Of a stretch of DNA of 29,993 bases, positions 11,301 through 18,641 are shown piece after piece. How positions within the stretch are numbered: the stretch's first letter is position 1; every line of letters starts with the position of its first letter. The position numbers and the translations under genes are program-made. Source of the DNA: CAZCBD01 sp964496755 (GTDB lineage: Bacteria; Bacteroidota; Ignavibacteria; Ignavibacteriales; Melioribacteraceae); contig CAZCBD010000006.1 of assembly GCA_964496755.1 (NCBI GenBank), forward strand, positions 1 to 29,993, written 5' to 3'. Under the pieces are notes generated by a model that had not been told where the DNA came from, made no database searches, and saw only the letters and a program-made list of their open reading frames with translations.

Positions 11301-11423
11301 AGTTTATTTTTTAATGCCTCTTATTCTTTTGATAAATTTACACGGAAAATTAGAGACAAAAGCGTAACATATGGAAAAGAATGGAGCTTTTATGGTGGCA
11401 TTCTATTCGATTTTCCATTTTAA
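8331..11423 (+). CDS. Gluzincin-like peptidase / TolB propeller / surface-antigen barrel fusion
   Basis: This is a three-part envelope protein. After a signal peptide (about 1-20), residues 30-280 look like a peptidase MA/M1-type gluzincin domain. HEFTH (122-126) supplies two zinc histidines and a catalytic Glu123, and Glu182 in WFAEGTAQYM is the likely third ligand, so the active site is intact. Residues 300-570 are a TolB/PD40-type beta propeller, with repeats containing PKFSCNGENIFYLS, PDVSPDGKLITFIY and PKFIPDGSKIIFDF. From about 640 to 1030 the protein is rich in alternating strands with GGLVGMKSYPFY, as in BamA/surface-antigen (Omp85) barrels, and it ends GILFDFPF with the C-terminal Phe of outer-membrane barrels. 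Databases usually name such proteins biopolymer transporter Tol-like; true transport is unproven. It lies between the M6-like gene and the DUF5683 gene. Confidence 0.82.
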   Translation: MRKFFILFIVYIIQVQNNYGQFTEFHPELDWYTIKGEHVSVHFHSEAERTAQVVLKIAEDVWGPITSLYEYEPDRVHFVIKDIDDYSNGATYFFDNKIEIWASSMDFDLRGSHNWLRNVISHEFTHMVQIQAAMKVGRSIPAVYIQYLNYEDKRRPDILYGYPNIIASYPLATLNMPAWFAEGTAQYMRTEFNYDNWDTQRDMILRCKALSNKLLTWNQMGVFGKNSIGNESVYNAGFSLTRYISQKYGEDKLRKITKALSKKFNFTIDAAIEDVLHITGYSLYNEWKEFISNDYKKRISNINVLAGEKLNVSGDGNFHPKFSCNGENIFYLSNTGNDYLTKTAIYKYNLKSKTTELILENVHSTFALIDNDSKIIYSKLSEDNRGWANIHDLFIYDLNSKNEKRLTHGLRANNPDVSPDGKLITFIYQKDGSTNIGTVNIDGKNFRRLTFFESGEQIYNPKFIPDGSKIIFDFSYANGRDIALVDTNGTNLKFILNKKYDERNPIVFGNNIIFASDSTGIFNLYSYNLTSKEIKQISNVIGGSFMPSINKWGDIVYSGYTADGFKLFILNHLKINSPTSFSNYVNRINPPTDLSKPNGDITKFNLNDLINYNDRKNINSPKEKYSGAFTKISFMPFVRIDNYNTSGGFLNNIKPGIYVMSNDMLNRVGFFAGASINKRMERDLFLNFNYRSKLPLLYNLGFKPEVSLELYSVSRKSDANIYFGADTNKVTNEITYDYIIPTDVTYNLFEADLVLKHRIFTRGTNLEFRYVFSRYSASIGSFTIPNTTTLYKPTEDKYLIANSFRLKFQHKDYHSYVDSDINPVGRKIVLRYNYEMNKFNNKGEYEIKNGTLRPQYNKFYFNSYDFSWDENIRIKNSSTLNFKLRSAGIIGKTVPDFFDFYLGGLVGMKSYPFYAVSGNKLMWFNLTYRFPLFKNIDTRFGQIYLDKIFMSLYADYGNAWTNEQLDFNKFKKGAGVELRVKMNSFYIFPTSLFFNASYSFDKFTRKIRDKSVTYGKEWSFYGGILFDFPF

Positions 11424-11424
11424 T

Positions 11425-11430
11425 GAGGAG
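11425..11430 (+). promoter_or_regulatory. Ribosome-binding site fixing the DUF5683 gene start
   Basis: GAGGAG lies 4 bases before the ATG at 11435 and just after the stop of the preceding gene (11421-11423). It favours 11435 over the in-frame ATG at 11381, which would overlap the upstream gene and put a non-signal-like stretch in front of the signal peptide. Confidence 0.7.
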
Positions 11431-11434
11431 TAAA

Positions 11435-12283
11435 ATGAGAAATATTTTTATAATATTATTTTTAATTAGTATAATTCAAGCTCAAAATAAACTAACCGGT
11501 TTTTATACTGTTGATAATGCTTTAATAAAATATGAACAAAATGATTCTAAAGTTGGAAATTTTATCTATAAAAAATCTTCATTTCTTGCCGGTGGAATGT
11601 CATTAATTTTACCGGGAGCCGGCCAATTATATTCGAAAAATTATTTTAAAGCTCTCGGCTTTGCTTTATTGGAAGGAATTTTAATTTATTTGAAAATTGA
11701 TTACGACAATAAAGGTGATGATCAAACAAAGTATTTTGAAAATTATGCCAATAATAATTGGGATGCAGCAAAATATGCAAGGTGGTCATTAAAGAAATTT
11801 GGACTTAATGAGCAGAATTATCCGAATCTTTTTGCAGATGCAACAAAAACTAAAATAGGTAGTTGGAAAATATTAAATAAATTGGAAGAAGATATTTCGC
11901 GTACCGATTTAGGAAAATATTATTCACATCAGATTGCACCGTTTGGCGATCAGCAATATTACGAAATGATTGGTAAATATCCGCAGTTTGTACCCGGCTG
12001 GTCAACGTTTGATGAAAACGATTTATCTTATCAATACGGGAGCAAAATTCCCGACCAGTATTTATGGTATTCCGATCAACGTGGCAAGGCAAATAGTTTT
12101 TACAACAAAGCAAATACCGTGTTTGCCGTTATAATGGTTAATCATGTTTTAAGTGCGATAGATGCTGTGATTGGTACAAATAATTACAATAAAAAAATCT
12201 CTTTGAGAAGTGCAATAAAAACTGTTTATTTCGGTTCCGAAAAAATTTATTTTCCAGAATTAAATATAAAGATTAGAATATAA
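11435..12283 (+). CDS. DUF5683-family exported protein
   Basis: This is a protein of about 282 aa with a signal peptide (MRNIFIILFLISIIQAQ). It has a hydrophobic segment typical of DUF5683, LAGGMSLILPGAGQLYSKNY followed by FKALGFALLEGILIYL. An acidic, aromatic-rich region then carries WDAAKYARW and repeated Tyr/Trp residues. A second weak hydrophobic helix (TVFAVIMVNHVLSAIDAVIG) lies near the C-terminus. DUF5683 has no established function. The signal peptide and glycine-rich helix suggest a periplasmic or membrane-associated protein. The start is set by the GAGGAG upstream. A longer frame is open back to 11381 but overlaps the neighbouring gene. It is separated from der by a single base, so it is very likely co-transcribed with it. 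Confidence 0.75.
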   Translation: MRNIFIILFLISIIQAQNKLTGFYTVDNALIKYEQNDSKVGNFIYKKSSFLAGGMSLILPGAGQLYSKNYFKALGFALLEGILIYLKIDYDNKGDDQTKYFENYANNNWDAAKYARWSLKKFGLNEQNYPNLFADATKTKIGSWKILNKLEEDISRTDLGKYYSHQIAPFGDQQYYEMIGKYPQFVPGWSTFDENDLSYQYGSKIPDQYLWYSDQRGKANSFYNKANTVFAVIMVNHVLSAIDAVIGTNNYNKKISLRSAIKTVYFGSEKIYFPELNIKIRI

Positions 12284-12284
12284 A

Positions 12285-13598
12285 ATGAACTTACCTTTAG
12301 TAGTAATTGTTGGAAGACCAAATGTTGGTAAATCAACTTTGTTTAACCGATTAACAAAAAGAAAAGATGCAATAGTTGATGATATGAGCGGAGTTACGCG
12401 CGATAGAAATTATGGGGAACTTGATTGGAACGGTATTAAAATGCGTGTAATGGATACCGGGGGGTATGTGCCGGATTCCGAAGATTTATTTGAAATAGCG
12501 ATTACCGAACAAGTTGAAATTGCTCTTGATGAGGCTGATGTTGTTTTGTTTGTTACCGATGGTAGAGTTGGTGCTACGCCTGTTGACGAAGTGATTGCTA
12601 AATTACTCCGCAAATCAAAAAAGCTTTCCTACGTTCTTGTCAATAAATCCGACAATGAAGCTTTAGGATTAAATGCTGCCGATTTTTATTCCTTAGGTGT
12701 TGAAAATGTGTTTGATATTTCTGCATTAAATGGAAGAAATGTTGGCGATTTGTTGGACGATGTTGTTGAAAAGTTAAATATTGAACCTATCGAAATCGAA
12801 AAAGATGATAGACTTAAAATTGCAATTCTTGGCCGTCCTAATGCAGGCAAATCTTCTTTAACAAATTCACTCTTGGGTTATGATAGAAGCATTGTAACGG
12901 ATATTCCGGGCACTACACGAGATAGTCTCGATTCAGTTCTTAAATATTATGGCGAAGAAATTGTATTGGTTGATACTGCCGGATTGAGAAAAAAAGCAAA
13001 GGTTAAGGAAAATATAGAGTTTTATTCAAATGTAAGAACCTATCGTGCAATTGCCGAATGCGATGTTACTTTGATTTTAATAGATGCTGAAATTGGATTG
13101 GGTAAGCAAGATCAGCTCATTATTCAAGAAGCTATTCGAAGGAGAAAAGGGATTATACTTGCCGTCAATAAGTGGGATTTAATTGAAAAAGATATGTACA
13201 CAGCTAAAAAATTTGAAGATGAGCTGCGTGATAAATTAGGTTCTGCTAATTATATCCCTATAATTTTTATTTCAGCAAAAACTAAACAAAGAGTATTTAA
13301 GTTAATTGATTTAGCAAAGAAAATTGAACGAGAAAGAAAAAAGAGTATATCTACTTCGGAATTAAATAATATTTTGTTGCCTGAAATATTAAAAATCTCA
13401 CCTCCCTCAACAAGTTCCGGAAAGGAAGTTAAAATTAAGTATGTAACTCAAGTAGGCGAAAAATATCCGATATTTTTGTTTTTTGCCAATGAATCTAAAA
13501 ACGTACCGGATCACTATCGCCGTTACGTTGAAAAAACCATAAGAAAATGTTTTGGATTTGAAGGAGTTCCTATTACGGTAAGCTTTAAAGAAAAGTAA
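12285..13598 (+). CDS. der: Ribosome biogenesis GTPase Der (EngA)
   Basis: Der is an essential cytoplasmic GTPase with two tandem G domains that acts in assembly of the 50S ribosomal subunit. The first P-loop is GRPNVGKST (residues 10-18), with the G3 motif DTGGY and the G4 motif NKSD. The second P-loop is GRPNAGKSS (from 183), with G3 DTAGLRKK and G4 NKWD. A C-terminal KH-like domain follows, ending with the conserved pattern PDHYRRYVEKTIRKCFGFEG followed by VPI. At 437 aa it has the usual length. It begins one base after the DUF5683 gene and ends one base before the convergent exonuclease gene, leaving no room for a conventional terminator. All key motifs are intact, and the identification is secure. 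Confidence 0.97.
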   Translation: MNLPLVVIVGRPNVGKSTLFNRLTKRKDAIVDDMSGVTRDRNYGELDWNGIKMRVMDTGGYVPDSEDLFEIAITEQVEIALDEADVVLFVTDGRVGATPVDEVIAKLLRKSKKLSYVLVNKSDNEALGLNAADFYSLGVENVFDISALNGRNVGDLLDDVVEKLNIEPIEIEKDDRLKIAILGRPNAGKSSLTNSLLGYDRSIVTDIPGTTRDSLDSVLKYYGEEIVLVDTAGLRKKAKVKENIEFYSNVRTYRAIAECDVTLILIDAEIGLGKQDQLIIQEAIRRRKGIILAVNKWDLIEKDMYTAKKFEDELRDKLGSANYIPIIFISAKTKQRVFKLIDLAKKIERERKKSISTSELNNILLPEILKISPPSTSSGKEVKIKYVTQVGEKYPIFLFFANESKNVPDHYRRYVEKTIRKCFGFEGVPITVSFKEK

Positions 13599-13599
13599 C

Positions 13600-15246
13600 T
13601 CATAAAACCGAATAAAGCTCTTTTGGGGAAGTGTAATTATTTAAGTTTAAAATATTTAAGTTGGTTCTATTTGTTGCCATCCATGCAAGTGCAATTCTTG
13701 TGCGTTCCAAATCTCTCTCGGTTAATTCATTAATCATAAATAGGGTGCCGCTGTAATAGTCTTCAATAGCTGTTTCAAAATCATCTTTTCCTGATGTAGG
13801 GTCATTCTTAATAAAAAATTTTCCTTTAATTAATAAAAAATATTCTGTTGTTCCCGTTAATGTTTTTACTAAAACACTACTTTTATTTATTGGTGATTCG
13901 ATGATTGCTGTTCTATTTAAATACTTTAAAATTTGTTGAACCGTATCACGTATTTCAGCAGCTTCTTCGAATTTCATTTCATTAGAAAATTTTTTCATTT
14001 TAGTCAAAAGAATGTTAATTGCGGTTTGATTATTTCCACCCAAAAATGAATAAACATTATCGATTTCATTTTGATATTCTCTTGTACAATTTTTAAAACA
14101 GGGACCTAAGCATCGATGAATATCATAAAGATAACAGGGGGATTTTTTTTTAAATTCTTTTGCCGAACATTCTCTTAATTTGAATGTTTTATTTAAAACT
14201 TCCAAGAGCATTGCTACTAAGTGCCTATTACTATACGGACCAAAATAATCAGAGTCATCAAATTGGAATTGGCCTACTGACTTTATATCAGGTGTAGAGC
14301 TATTTCTTGAAATTTTAATAAAATATGTTCTTGAAAATTTTTTCAGTTGTGAATTAAACTTTGGTTTATATTTTTTAATTAATTCTGCTTCCAATATAAG
14401 TGCAGACAATTCACTGTTTGTTGTTATAAAATTAACATTCGAAGCAGCAGTAACAATTTTTTTTGCTTTATCGGAAGCGTTAATTGTAAAGTAATTTGCA
14501 ATTCTTTTTTTTAAAGATTTAGCCTTGCCTATATAAATAATTTTATCTGAAATGTTTTTGTAAAAATAGACTCCGGGTTTTGCGGGAAATTTATTTGCAT
14601 CGTTGGCCAGTGTTTTGCTTATGTATTTTGGTAACTCGGAATTCGATTTATTTTGATATCGTAATAAATCATCTATATTTTCAATATCATTTTCACTTTG
14701 CAAACGTTTTATCATTCGAATCAGAATTTTAGCAGTTACAGTAGCATCGCCCAGTGCTCTGTGAACGTTTTTGTGTTGAATTCTTAGATGTTTTCCCACT
14801 TTTTCAAGTGATTTGCTTCGAAGTTTTGGGAACATTTTTTTTGAAAGCCTGAGGGTACAAAGTTCTTGAAAAAATGGTGGCGGTGTTTCGGTTCTTCTAA
14901 ATTCATTTAATAAAAATTTTTTATCAAAATTTAAATTGTGAGCTACTACAACTGTGTTATCTAGTAAACCGAATATTTGTTCAGCTATTTCAGTAAAGTT
15001 TGGTGCGTGTAATACTTCAGCATTAGAAATTCCGGTAAGTTGTGTTATAAAATATGGTATCTGTTGTTCGGGATTTATTAGTGATGCCCACGTATCTATT
15101 ATTTTTTTGTTTTTTACTTTAACAATAGCAATTTCAATTGCTCTGTGAAGATTTGCATCTAACCCTGTAGTTTCAAAATCAATTACGGAGAATTCAATTT
15201 CAGAAATTTTTCTTTTTTGCAAATTTAATTTTTTGTTTGATTTCAT
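13600..15246 (-). CDS. DEDDh exonuclease - GIY-YIG nuclease - UVR fusion protein
   Basis: This is a cytoplasmic nuclease with two catalytic domains. Residues 18-182 are a DnaQ-like DEDDh 3'-5' exonuclease, with all acidic ligands in place: Asp23 and Glu25 in VIDFETTG, Asp108 in HNLNFD, and His162 and Asp167 in HRALGDATV. Residues 222-300 are a UvrC/Cho-type GIY-YIG endonuclease: GVY at 225, YIG at 238, Arg248, and Glu286 in ILEAELIKKYKPKFN. A cysteine cluster follows (Cys360, 371, 379, 383, 387) as in UvrC, then a UVR (UvrB-binding) helix pair at about 406-443. The RNase H-like C-terminal nuclease of UvrC is absent, so the protein resembles Cho fused to an epsilon-like proofreading exonuclease. 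A role in nucleotide excision repair is inferred. It faces der convergently and is divergent from ymdB. Confidence 0.88.
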   Translation of the reverse strand: MKSNKKLNLQKRKISEIEFSVIDFETTGLDANLHRAIEIAIVKVKNKKIIDTWASLINPEQQIPYFITQLTGISNAEVLHAPNFTEIAEQIFGLLDNTVVVAHNLNFDKKFLLNEFRRTETPPPFFQELCTLRLSKKMFPKLRSKSLEKVGKHLRIQHKNVHRALGDATVTAKILIRMIKRLQSENDIENIDDLLRYQNKSNSELPKYISKTLANDANKFPAKPGVYFYKNISDKIIYIGKAKSLKKRIANYFTINASDKAKKIVTAASNVNFITTNSELSALILEAELIKKYKPKFNSQLKKFSRTYFIKISRNSSTPDIKSVGQFQFDDSDYFGPYSNRHLVAMLLEVLNKTFKLRECSAKEFKKKSPCYLYDIHRCLGPCFKNCTREYQNEIDNVYSFLGGNNQTAINILLTKMKKFSNEMKFEEAAEIRDTVQQILKYLNRTAIIESPINKSSVLVKTLTGTTEYFLLIKGKFFIKNDPTSGKDDFETAIEDYYSGTLFMINELTERDLERTRIALAWMATNRTNLNILNLNNYTSPKELYSVL

Positions 15247-15339
15247 AAGTAAAAATTAACTAAACCCTTTGAAACGACAAAATTCAAAATCGCAGTTTTT
15301 AATATTGAGATAAAAATCGATATATTTATTCTTTAATTT

Positions 15340-15344
15340 TAGGA
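15340..15344 (+). promoter_or_regulatory. Ribosome-binding site of ymdB
   Basis: AGGAG lies 5 bases before the ATG at 15350. It is the clearest Shine-Dalgarno sequence in the window and opens the six-gene operon. The 103-bp divergent region in front of it contains no promoter match that I would defend. Confidence 0.65.
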
Positions 15345-15349
15345 GAATT

Positions 15350-16165
15350 ATGAAATTAAACATTTTATTTATTGGAGATATAGTTGGTGCACCGGGAATG
15401 GATGTTGTGCGAATGTGGTTACCGGCATTAAAAAAGAAATACAAAACAGATATTATTATTGTTAATGGTGAAAATTCATCCGACGGTAAGGGATGTACCA
15501 AAAAAGAAGGAGAAGAATTATTTGAATTGGGTGTGGATGTAATTACAGGTGGGAATCATACTTGGGATAAATCTCAGTCCCAAGAATATTTAAAAACCGA
15601 ACCAAGAGCTTTGCGTCCTTTAAATTATCCCAGAGGATGTTATGGTAATGGATTTTATATCATTGAAAATGAAAAAGCGAAGGTTGGCGTATTAAATTTG
15701 CAAGGTCGTTCTTTTATGCAAATGATTGATTGCCCTTTCAGGGCTGCCGATTGGGCTTTGTCGAAGATTAATGAACAAACAAAAATAACAATACTGGATT
15801 TTCATGCCGAAGCTACCGCTGAAAAAATAGCACTTGCAAATTATTTAGATGGTAAGATTTCGATGATGGTTGGCACACATACTCATATTCAAACGGCCGA
15901 TGAAAGAATATTGAATAATGGTACCGCATACATTACCGATGTTGGAATGACCGGTCCGTATGATTCTGTAATCGGAATGAAAAAAGACGCGGCTATTAAT
16001 CGATTTTTATATCAAACGCCTCAAAAATATCAAGCGGCCAAAGATGAAGCAAGATTATCAGCAGTGTTTGTTGAGATTGATGTTGATACTGCAAAGGCCA
16101 ATAGAATTGAACGTATCCAAATACCTGAATTTGAAAGAGAAAAACAAAACACAGAGGAAACATGA
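15350..16165 (+). CDS. YmdB-family metallophosphoesterase
   Basis: This is a cytoplasmic phosphodiesterase of the TIGR00282/YmdB family. The Bacillus member hydrolyses 2',3'-cyclic nucleotides and affects biofilm and motility decisions. The two-metal site is complete: Asp10 (FIGDIVG), Glu41 and Asn42 (NGENSSDGKG), Asn69 and His70 (GGNHTWDK), His152 (DFHAEATAEK), and His177 and His179 (GTHTHIQTADE). The conserved TDVGMTGPYDSVIGM segment is also present. At 271 aa it is close to family length. It is the first gene of the operon, and its stop overlaps the folD start as ATGA. Family membership is certain. The physiological role in this organism is inferred only. Confidence 0.92.
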   Translation: MKLNILFIGDIVGAPGMDVVRMWLPALKKKYKTDIIIVNGENSSDGKGCTKKEGEELFELGVDVITGGNHTWDKSQSQEYLKTEPRALRPLNYPRGCYGNGFYIIENEKAKVGVLNLQGRSFMQMIDCPFRAADWALSKINEQTKITILDFHAEATAEKIALANYLDGKISMMVGTHTHIQTADERILNNGTAYITDVGMTGPYDSVIGMKKDAAINRFLYQTPQKYQAAKDEARLSAVFVEIDVDTAKANRIERIQIPEFEREKQNTEET

Positions 16166-17043
16166 ATTTAATTGATGGGAAAAAATTATCGCTTGAAATT
16201 AAAAATGAGTTAAACAAAAAAATAATTGAACTTTCGGAAAAATTAAATAAGCGTCCGGGATTAGTAACTATTTTAGTAGGCGAAAATTCCGCTTCAAAGG
16301 TTTATGTTAATTCGAAGATAAAAACTTGTGCTGAAATTGGAATTAATTCGAAACTTGAAAAATTAAATGAAGAAATTTCCGAATCTGATTTACTTAAAGT
16401 AATTAAGCAATATAATGAGGAACCACAGTATCATGGTATCTTAGTTCAGTTGCCGCTTCCGGAACATATTGATGAAGATACCGTAATTGCTGCTATCAAT
16501 CCCCAAAAAGATGTGGACGGCTTTCATCCTGTCAGCGTTGGGAATCTAGTTATAGGGAAAGATACATTTATTCCTTGTACGCCTTTTGGAATTATTGAAA
16601 TGCTAAAACGATATAATATAGAAACCAAAGGGAAGCATGTTGTTGTTGTTGGAAGGAGTAATATTGTTGGAAAGCCGATTGCAAATTTGATGTTGCAAAA
16701 AAGAGAAGCTGCTAATTCTACGGTTACTGTTTGTCATTCAGCAACCGAAGATATTGCCTCTATTACACGGCAAGCCGATATCTTAATTGCAGCTGTTGGT
16801 CGTCCGCATTTTATAACGGCTGATATGGTAAAGGAAAATACTGTTGTTATTGATGTTGGCATTAATAGCATAGATGCACCGGAATTACCCAAAGGTTATA
16901 GAATTGTTGGTGATGTTGACTTTGAAAATGTAAAAGAAAAAGCTTCTTACATTACTCCGGTACCCGGCGGAGTTGGTCGTATGACAATTGCAATGCTGAT
17001 GTATAATACTTATAAAGCATTTATCAATATCGAAAAAGTCTAG
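16162..17043 (+). CDS. folD: Bifunctional methylenetetrahydrofolate dehydrogenase/cyclohydrolase FolD
   Basis: FolD oxidises 5,10-methylene-THF with NADP to methenyl-THF and hydrolyses it to 10-formyl-THF, supplying one-carbon units in the cytoplasm. The substrate-site signature YVNSK (48-52) contains the catalytic Lys52. QLPLPEHID, NPQKDVDGFHP (with the conserved Asp) and PCTPFGIIEML follow. The Rossmann signature VVVVGRSNIVGKPIANLML binds the cofactor, and the C-terminal ITPVPGGVGRMTIAML is diagnostic. At 293 aa it is full length. Its ATG overlaps the ymdB stop by 4 bases, and deoC begins directly after its stop codon, so translation is probably coupled across the three genes. Confidence 0.97.
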   Translation: MNLIDGKKLSLEIKNELNKKIIELSEKLNKRPGLVTILVGENSASKVYVNSKIKTCAEIGINSKLEKLNEEISESDLLKVIKQYNEEPQYHGILVQLPLPEHIDEDTVIAAINPQKDVDGFHPVSVGNLVIGKDTFIPCTPFGIIEMLKRYNIETKGKHVVVVGRSNIVGKPIANLMLQKREAANSTVTVCHSATEDIASITRQADILIAAVGRPHFITADMVKENTVVIDVGINSIDAPELPKGYRIVGDVDFENVKEKASYITPVPGGVGRMTIAMLMYNTYKAFINIEKV

Positions 17044-17820
17044 ATGGATTTCATTAGGTTAATTAAAAGCAATAAAAAGTTTACCAATTTTTTTTCGTCC
17101 ATTGCAGAAAAAAGAAAAGAAATATTAACGGCTCAAGAATGTGATTTAGATAAGAATTTCCGGAGTATTGTTCGTTTTATTGATCACACTTTATTAAAAC
17201 CCGACCTGACTGAAAATGAAATTGTACAATTATGTGATGAGGCAATTGAAAATAATTTTTACTCAGTTTGTGTTAATGCATCGCAAATTAAAAAGGTAAA
17301 AAAAATTCTTAAAAATTCTACCGTTAAAATATCTTCGGTAATTTCTTTTCCTTTTGGTGCAAATACCCTTGCATCAAAACTTTTTGAAATTGAGGATGCA
17401 CTAAAAAACGGTGCTGATGAAGTTGATGTAGTTATTAATATTTCAAGCTTAAAGGATGAAAAATACCAAATTGTTTATGATGAATTAAATTCGATACAAG
17501 ATTTTATTTCCGAAAATAATAAACTTGTAAAGTTTATTATTGAAACATCATTATTAACCAAAGAAGAAATAATAATAATTTCATTAATAGCAAAAAAAAT
17601 CGGTGTTGATTTTTTAAAAACCTCTACAGGTTTTGCAAAATACGGAGCAAAGCTTGATGAAATAAAACTTATTAAATCAATAGTTGGAAATATAATTAAA
17701 ATAAAAGCTTCGGGTGGTATTAAAGATTTTAATACAGCAGTGGCAATGCTTAAATATGGTGCTGAAAGAATAGGAACAAGTTCGGCAGTAAAAATACTTA
17801 ATGAATTAAAAGGAAAATAA
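17044..17820 (+). CDS. deoC: Deoxyribose-phosphate aldolase DeoC
   Basis: DeoC cleaves 2-deoxyribose 5-phosphate to glyceraldehyde 3-phosphate and acetaldehyde in deoxynucleoside catabolism. The class I aldolase machinery is present. FIDHTLLKPDLTENEI opens the barrel, DEVDVVINIS carries the conserved Asp, and DFLKTSTGF contains the Schiff-base Lys192. IKASGGIKD contains the second active-site Lys221, and ERIGTSS forms the phosphate site. The protein has about 45 extra residues at the N-terminus before the barrel compared with the usual 220-aa enzyme. The extension is charged and helical, and its role is unknown. The start codon abuts the folD stop with no gap. The following small gene also starts immediately after the deoC stop. 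Confidence 0.95.
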   Translation: MDFIRLIKSNKKFTNFFSSIAEKRKEILTAQECDLDKNFRSIVRFIDHTLLKPDLTENEIVQLCDEAIENNFYSVCVNASQIKKVKKILKNSTVKISSVISFPFGANTLASKLFEIEDALKNGADEVDVVINISSLKDEKYQIVYDELNSIQDFISENNKLVKFIIETSLLTKEEIIIISLIAKKIGVDFLKTSTGFAKYGAKLDEIKLIKSIVGNIIKIKASGGIKDFNTAVAMLKYGAERIGTSSAVKILNELKGK

Positions 17821-18051
17821 ATGGTTTTGGATTTAGTGGTTACTTATACCGATGATGGATTTAATGCCGAAGTTCCTTCGCTTAAAGATTGTGAGTCTTG
17901 GGCTCACACCGAAAAAGAAGTGATTGATAAAACAATAGAATTGCTTAGATTTTATTTGAATCTAAGTCTTGAAGTAGAAATAAAAATTGATAAAGCTTAC
18001 AATAACGGAACTAAGAAAATTTATAAAATTATTTTTGATAAGGATCAATGA
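17821..18051 (+). CDS. Small HicB-like protein without a toxin partner
   Basis: This is a 76-aa cytoplasmic protein. The N-terminus, LDLVVTYTDDGFNAEVPSLK followed by DCESWAHTEKE, has the shape of the HicB N-terminal ferredoxin-like domain (a beta strand, a bend, then an EVP.L..C..... turn before a helix). The helix is EVIDKTIELLRFYLNL. There is no C-terminal DNA-binding ribbon-helix-helix or HTH domain and no adjacent hicA-like gene, so a working HicAB toxin-antitoxin pair is not supported. The gene starts directly after the deoC stop and its own stop overlaps the trmH start (ATGA at 18048-18051), so it is co-translated with metabolic genes. Its function is unknown; the fold assignment is inferred from the pattern. 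Confidence 0.7.
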   Translation: MVLDLVVTYTDDGFNAEVPSLKDCESWAHTEKEVIDKTIELLRFYLNLSLEVEIKIDKAYNNGTKKIYKIIFDKDQ

Positions 18052-18641
18052 AAAGAGAATTTAAAACAGAGAAAAGATTAAATAAAATTATTAATACTTT
18101 GAAAAACAGACAGCAATCATTACATGTTGTAATTGAAAATGTTCACGATCCGCATAATGTTAGTGCTATCTTCAGAAGTTGTGATGCAGTCGGGGTTCCC
18201 GAAGTTAGTTTGTTATATACCGTAGAATCTTTTCCTAAAATTAGTAATGTAAGTTCATCTTCGGCTGCAAAGTGGGTCGAAAAAAAATTATTTAATGATG
18301 TTGAGAAATGTTATTCGGAACTTAAAAATAAAGGATTTAAGATTTATGCAAGTATGTTAGATGAAAATGCTATTTCTCTTTTTGATATTGATTTCACCGA
18401 AAAGGTTGCAATTGTAGTTGGCAATGAACATAGAGGGGTTTCCGAAGAGGCGGCTGAATTGGCCGATGCTCGTTTTTATATCCCAATGATGGGCATGGTG
18501 CAAAGTTTAAATGTTTCTGTAGCTACTGCAGTTTCTTTATATGAAGCGCAACGCCAAAGACTGAAAAATCAAATGTATGAAAAATCAGAGATGAATGAAG
18601 AACAAATTAATTCTTTAATTGATGAGTGGTGCAAAAAATGA
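18048..18641 (+). CDS. trmH: SpoU/TrmH-family RNA 2'-O-methyltransferase
   Basis: This is a SPOUT-class S-adenosylmethionine-dependent methyltransferase, most similar in size (197 aa) and motif pattern to TrmH, which methylates the 2'-OH of G18 in tRNA. Motif 1 is HDPHNVSAIFRSCDAVG (33-49) with the conserved Asn37 and Arg43. Motif 2 is VVGNEHRGVS (123-132), and motif 3 is IPMMGMVQSLNVSVATAVS (145-163), which forms the trefoil knot and SAM pocket. There is no extra N-terminal RNA-binding domain of the RlmB type, which favours tRNA over rRNA as substrate, though substrate choice cannot be proven from sequence. Its ATG overlaps the upstream small gene, and its stop overlaps aroA. Confidence 0.88.
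   Translation: MKREFKTEKRLNKIINTLKNRQQSLHVVIENVHDPHNVSAIFRSCDAVGVPEVSLLYTVESFPKISNVSSSSAAKWVEKKLFNDVEKCYSELKNKGFKIYASMLDENAISLFDIDFTEKVAIVVGNEHRGVSEEAAELADARFYIPMMGMVQSLNVSVATAVSLYEAQRQRLKNQMYEKSEMNEEQINSLIDEWCKK

Noticed and set aside
11381..11434. Upstream start for the DUF5683 protein
   Set aside because: It overlaps the 3' end of the barrel gene and puts 18 residues ahead of a clean signal peptide, while GAGGAG sits at the right distance before 11435.
18626..18637. GTG start for aroA at 18626
   Set aside because: The ATG at 18638 overlaps the trmH stop in the ATGA arrangement used at other junctions of this operon, and four extra residues are not needed by the fold.
17821..18641. HicAB-type toxin-antitoxin pair
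   Set aside because: The downstream gene is a clear SpoU-type methyltransferase and not a HicA toxin, and the small protein lacks a DNA-binding tail.
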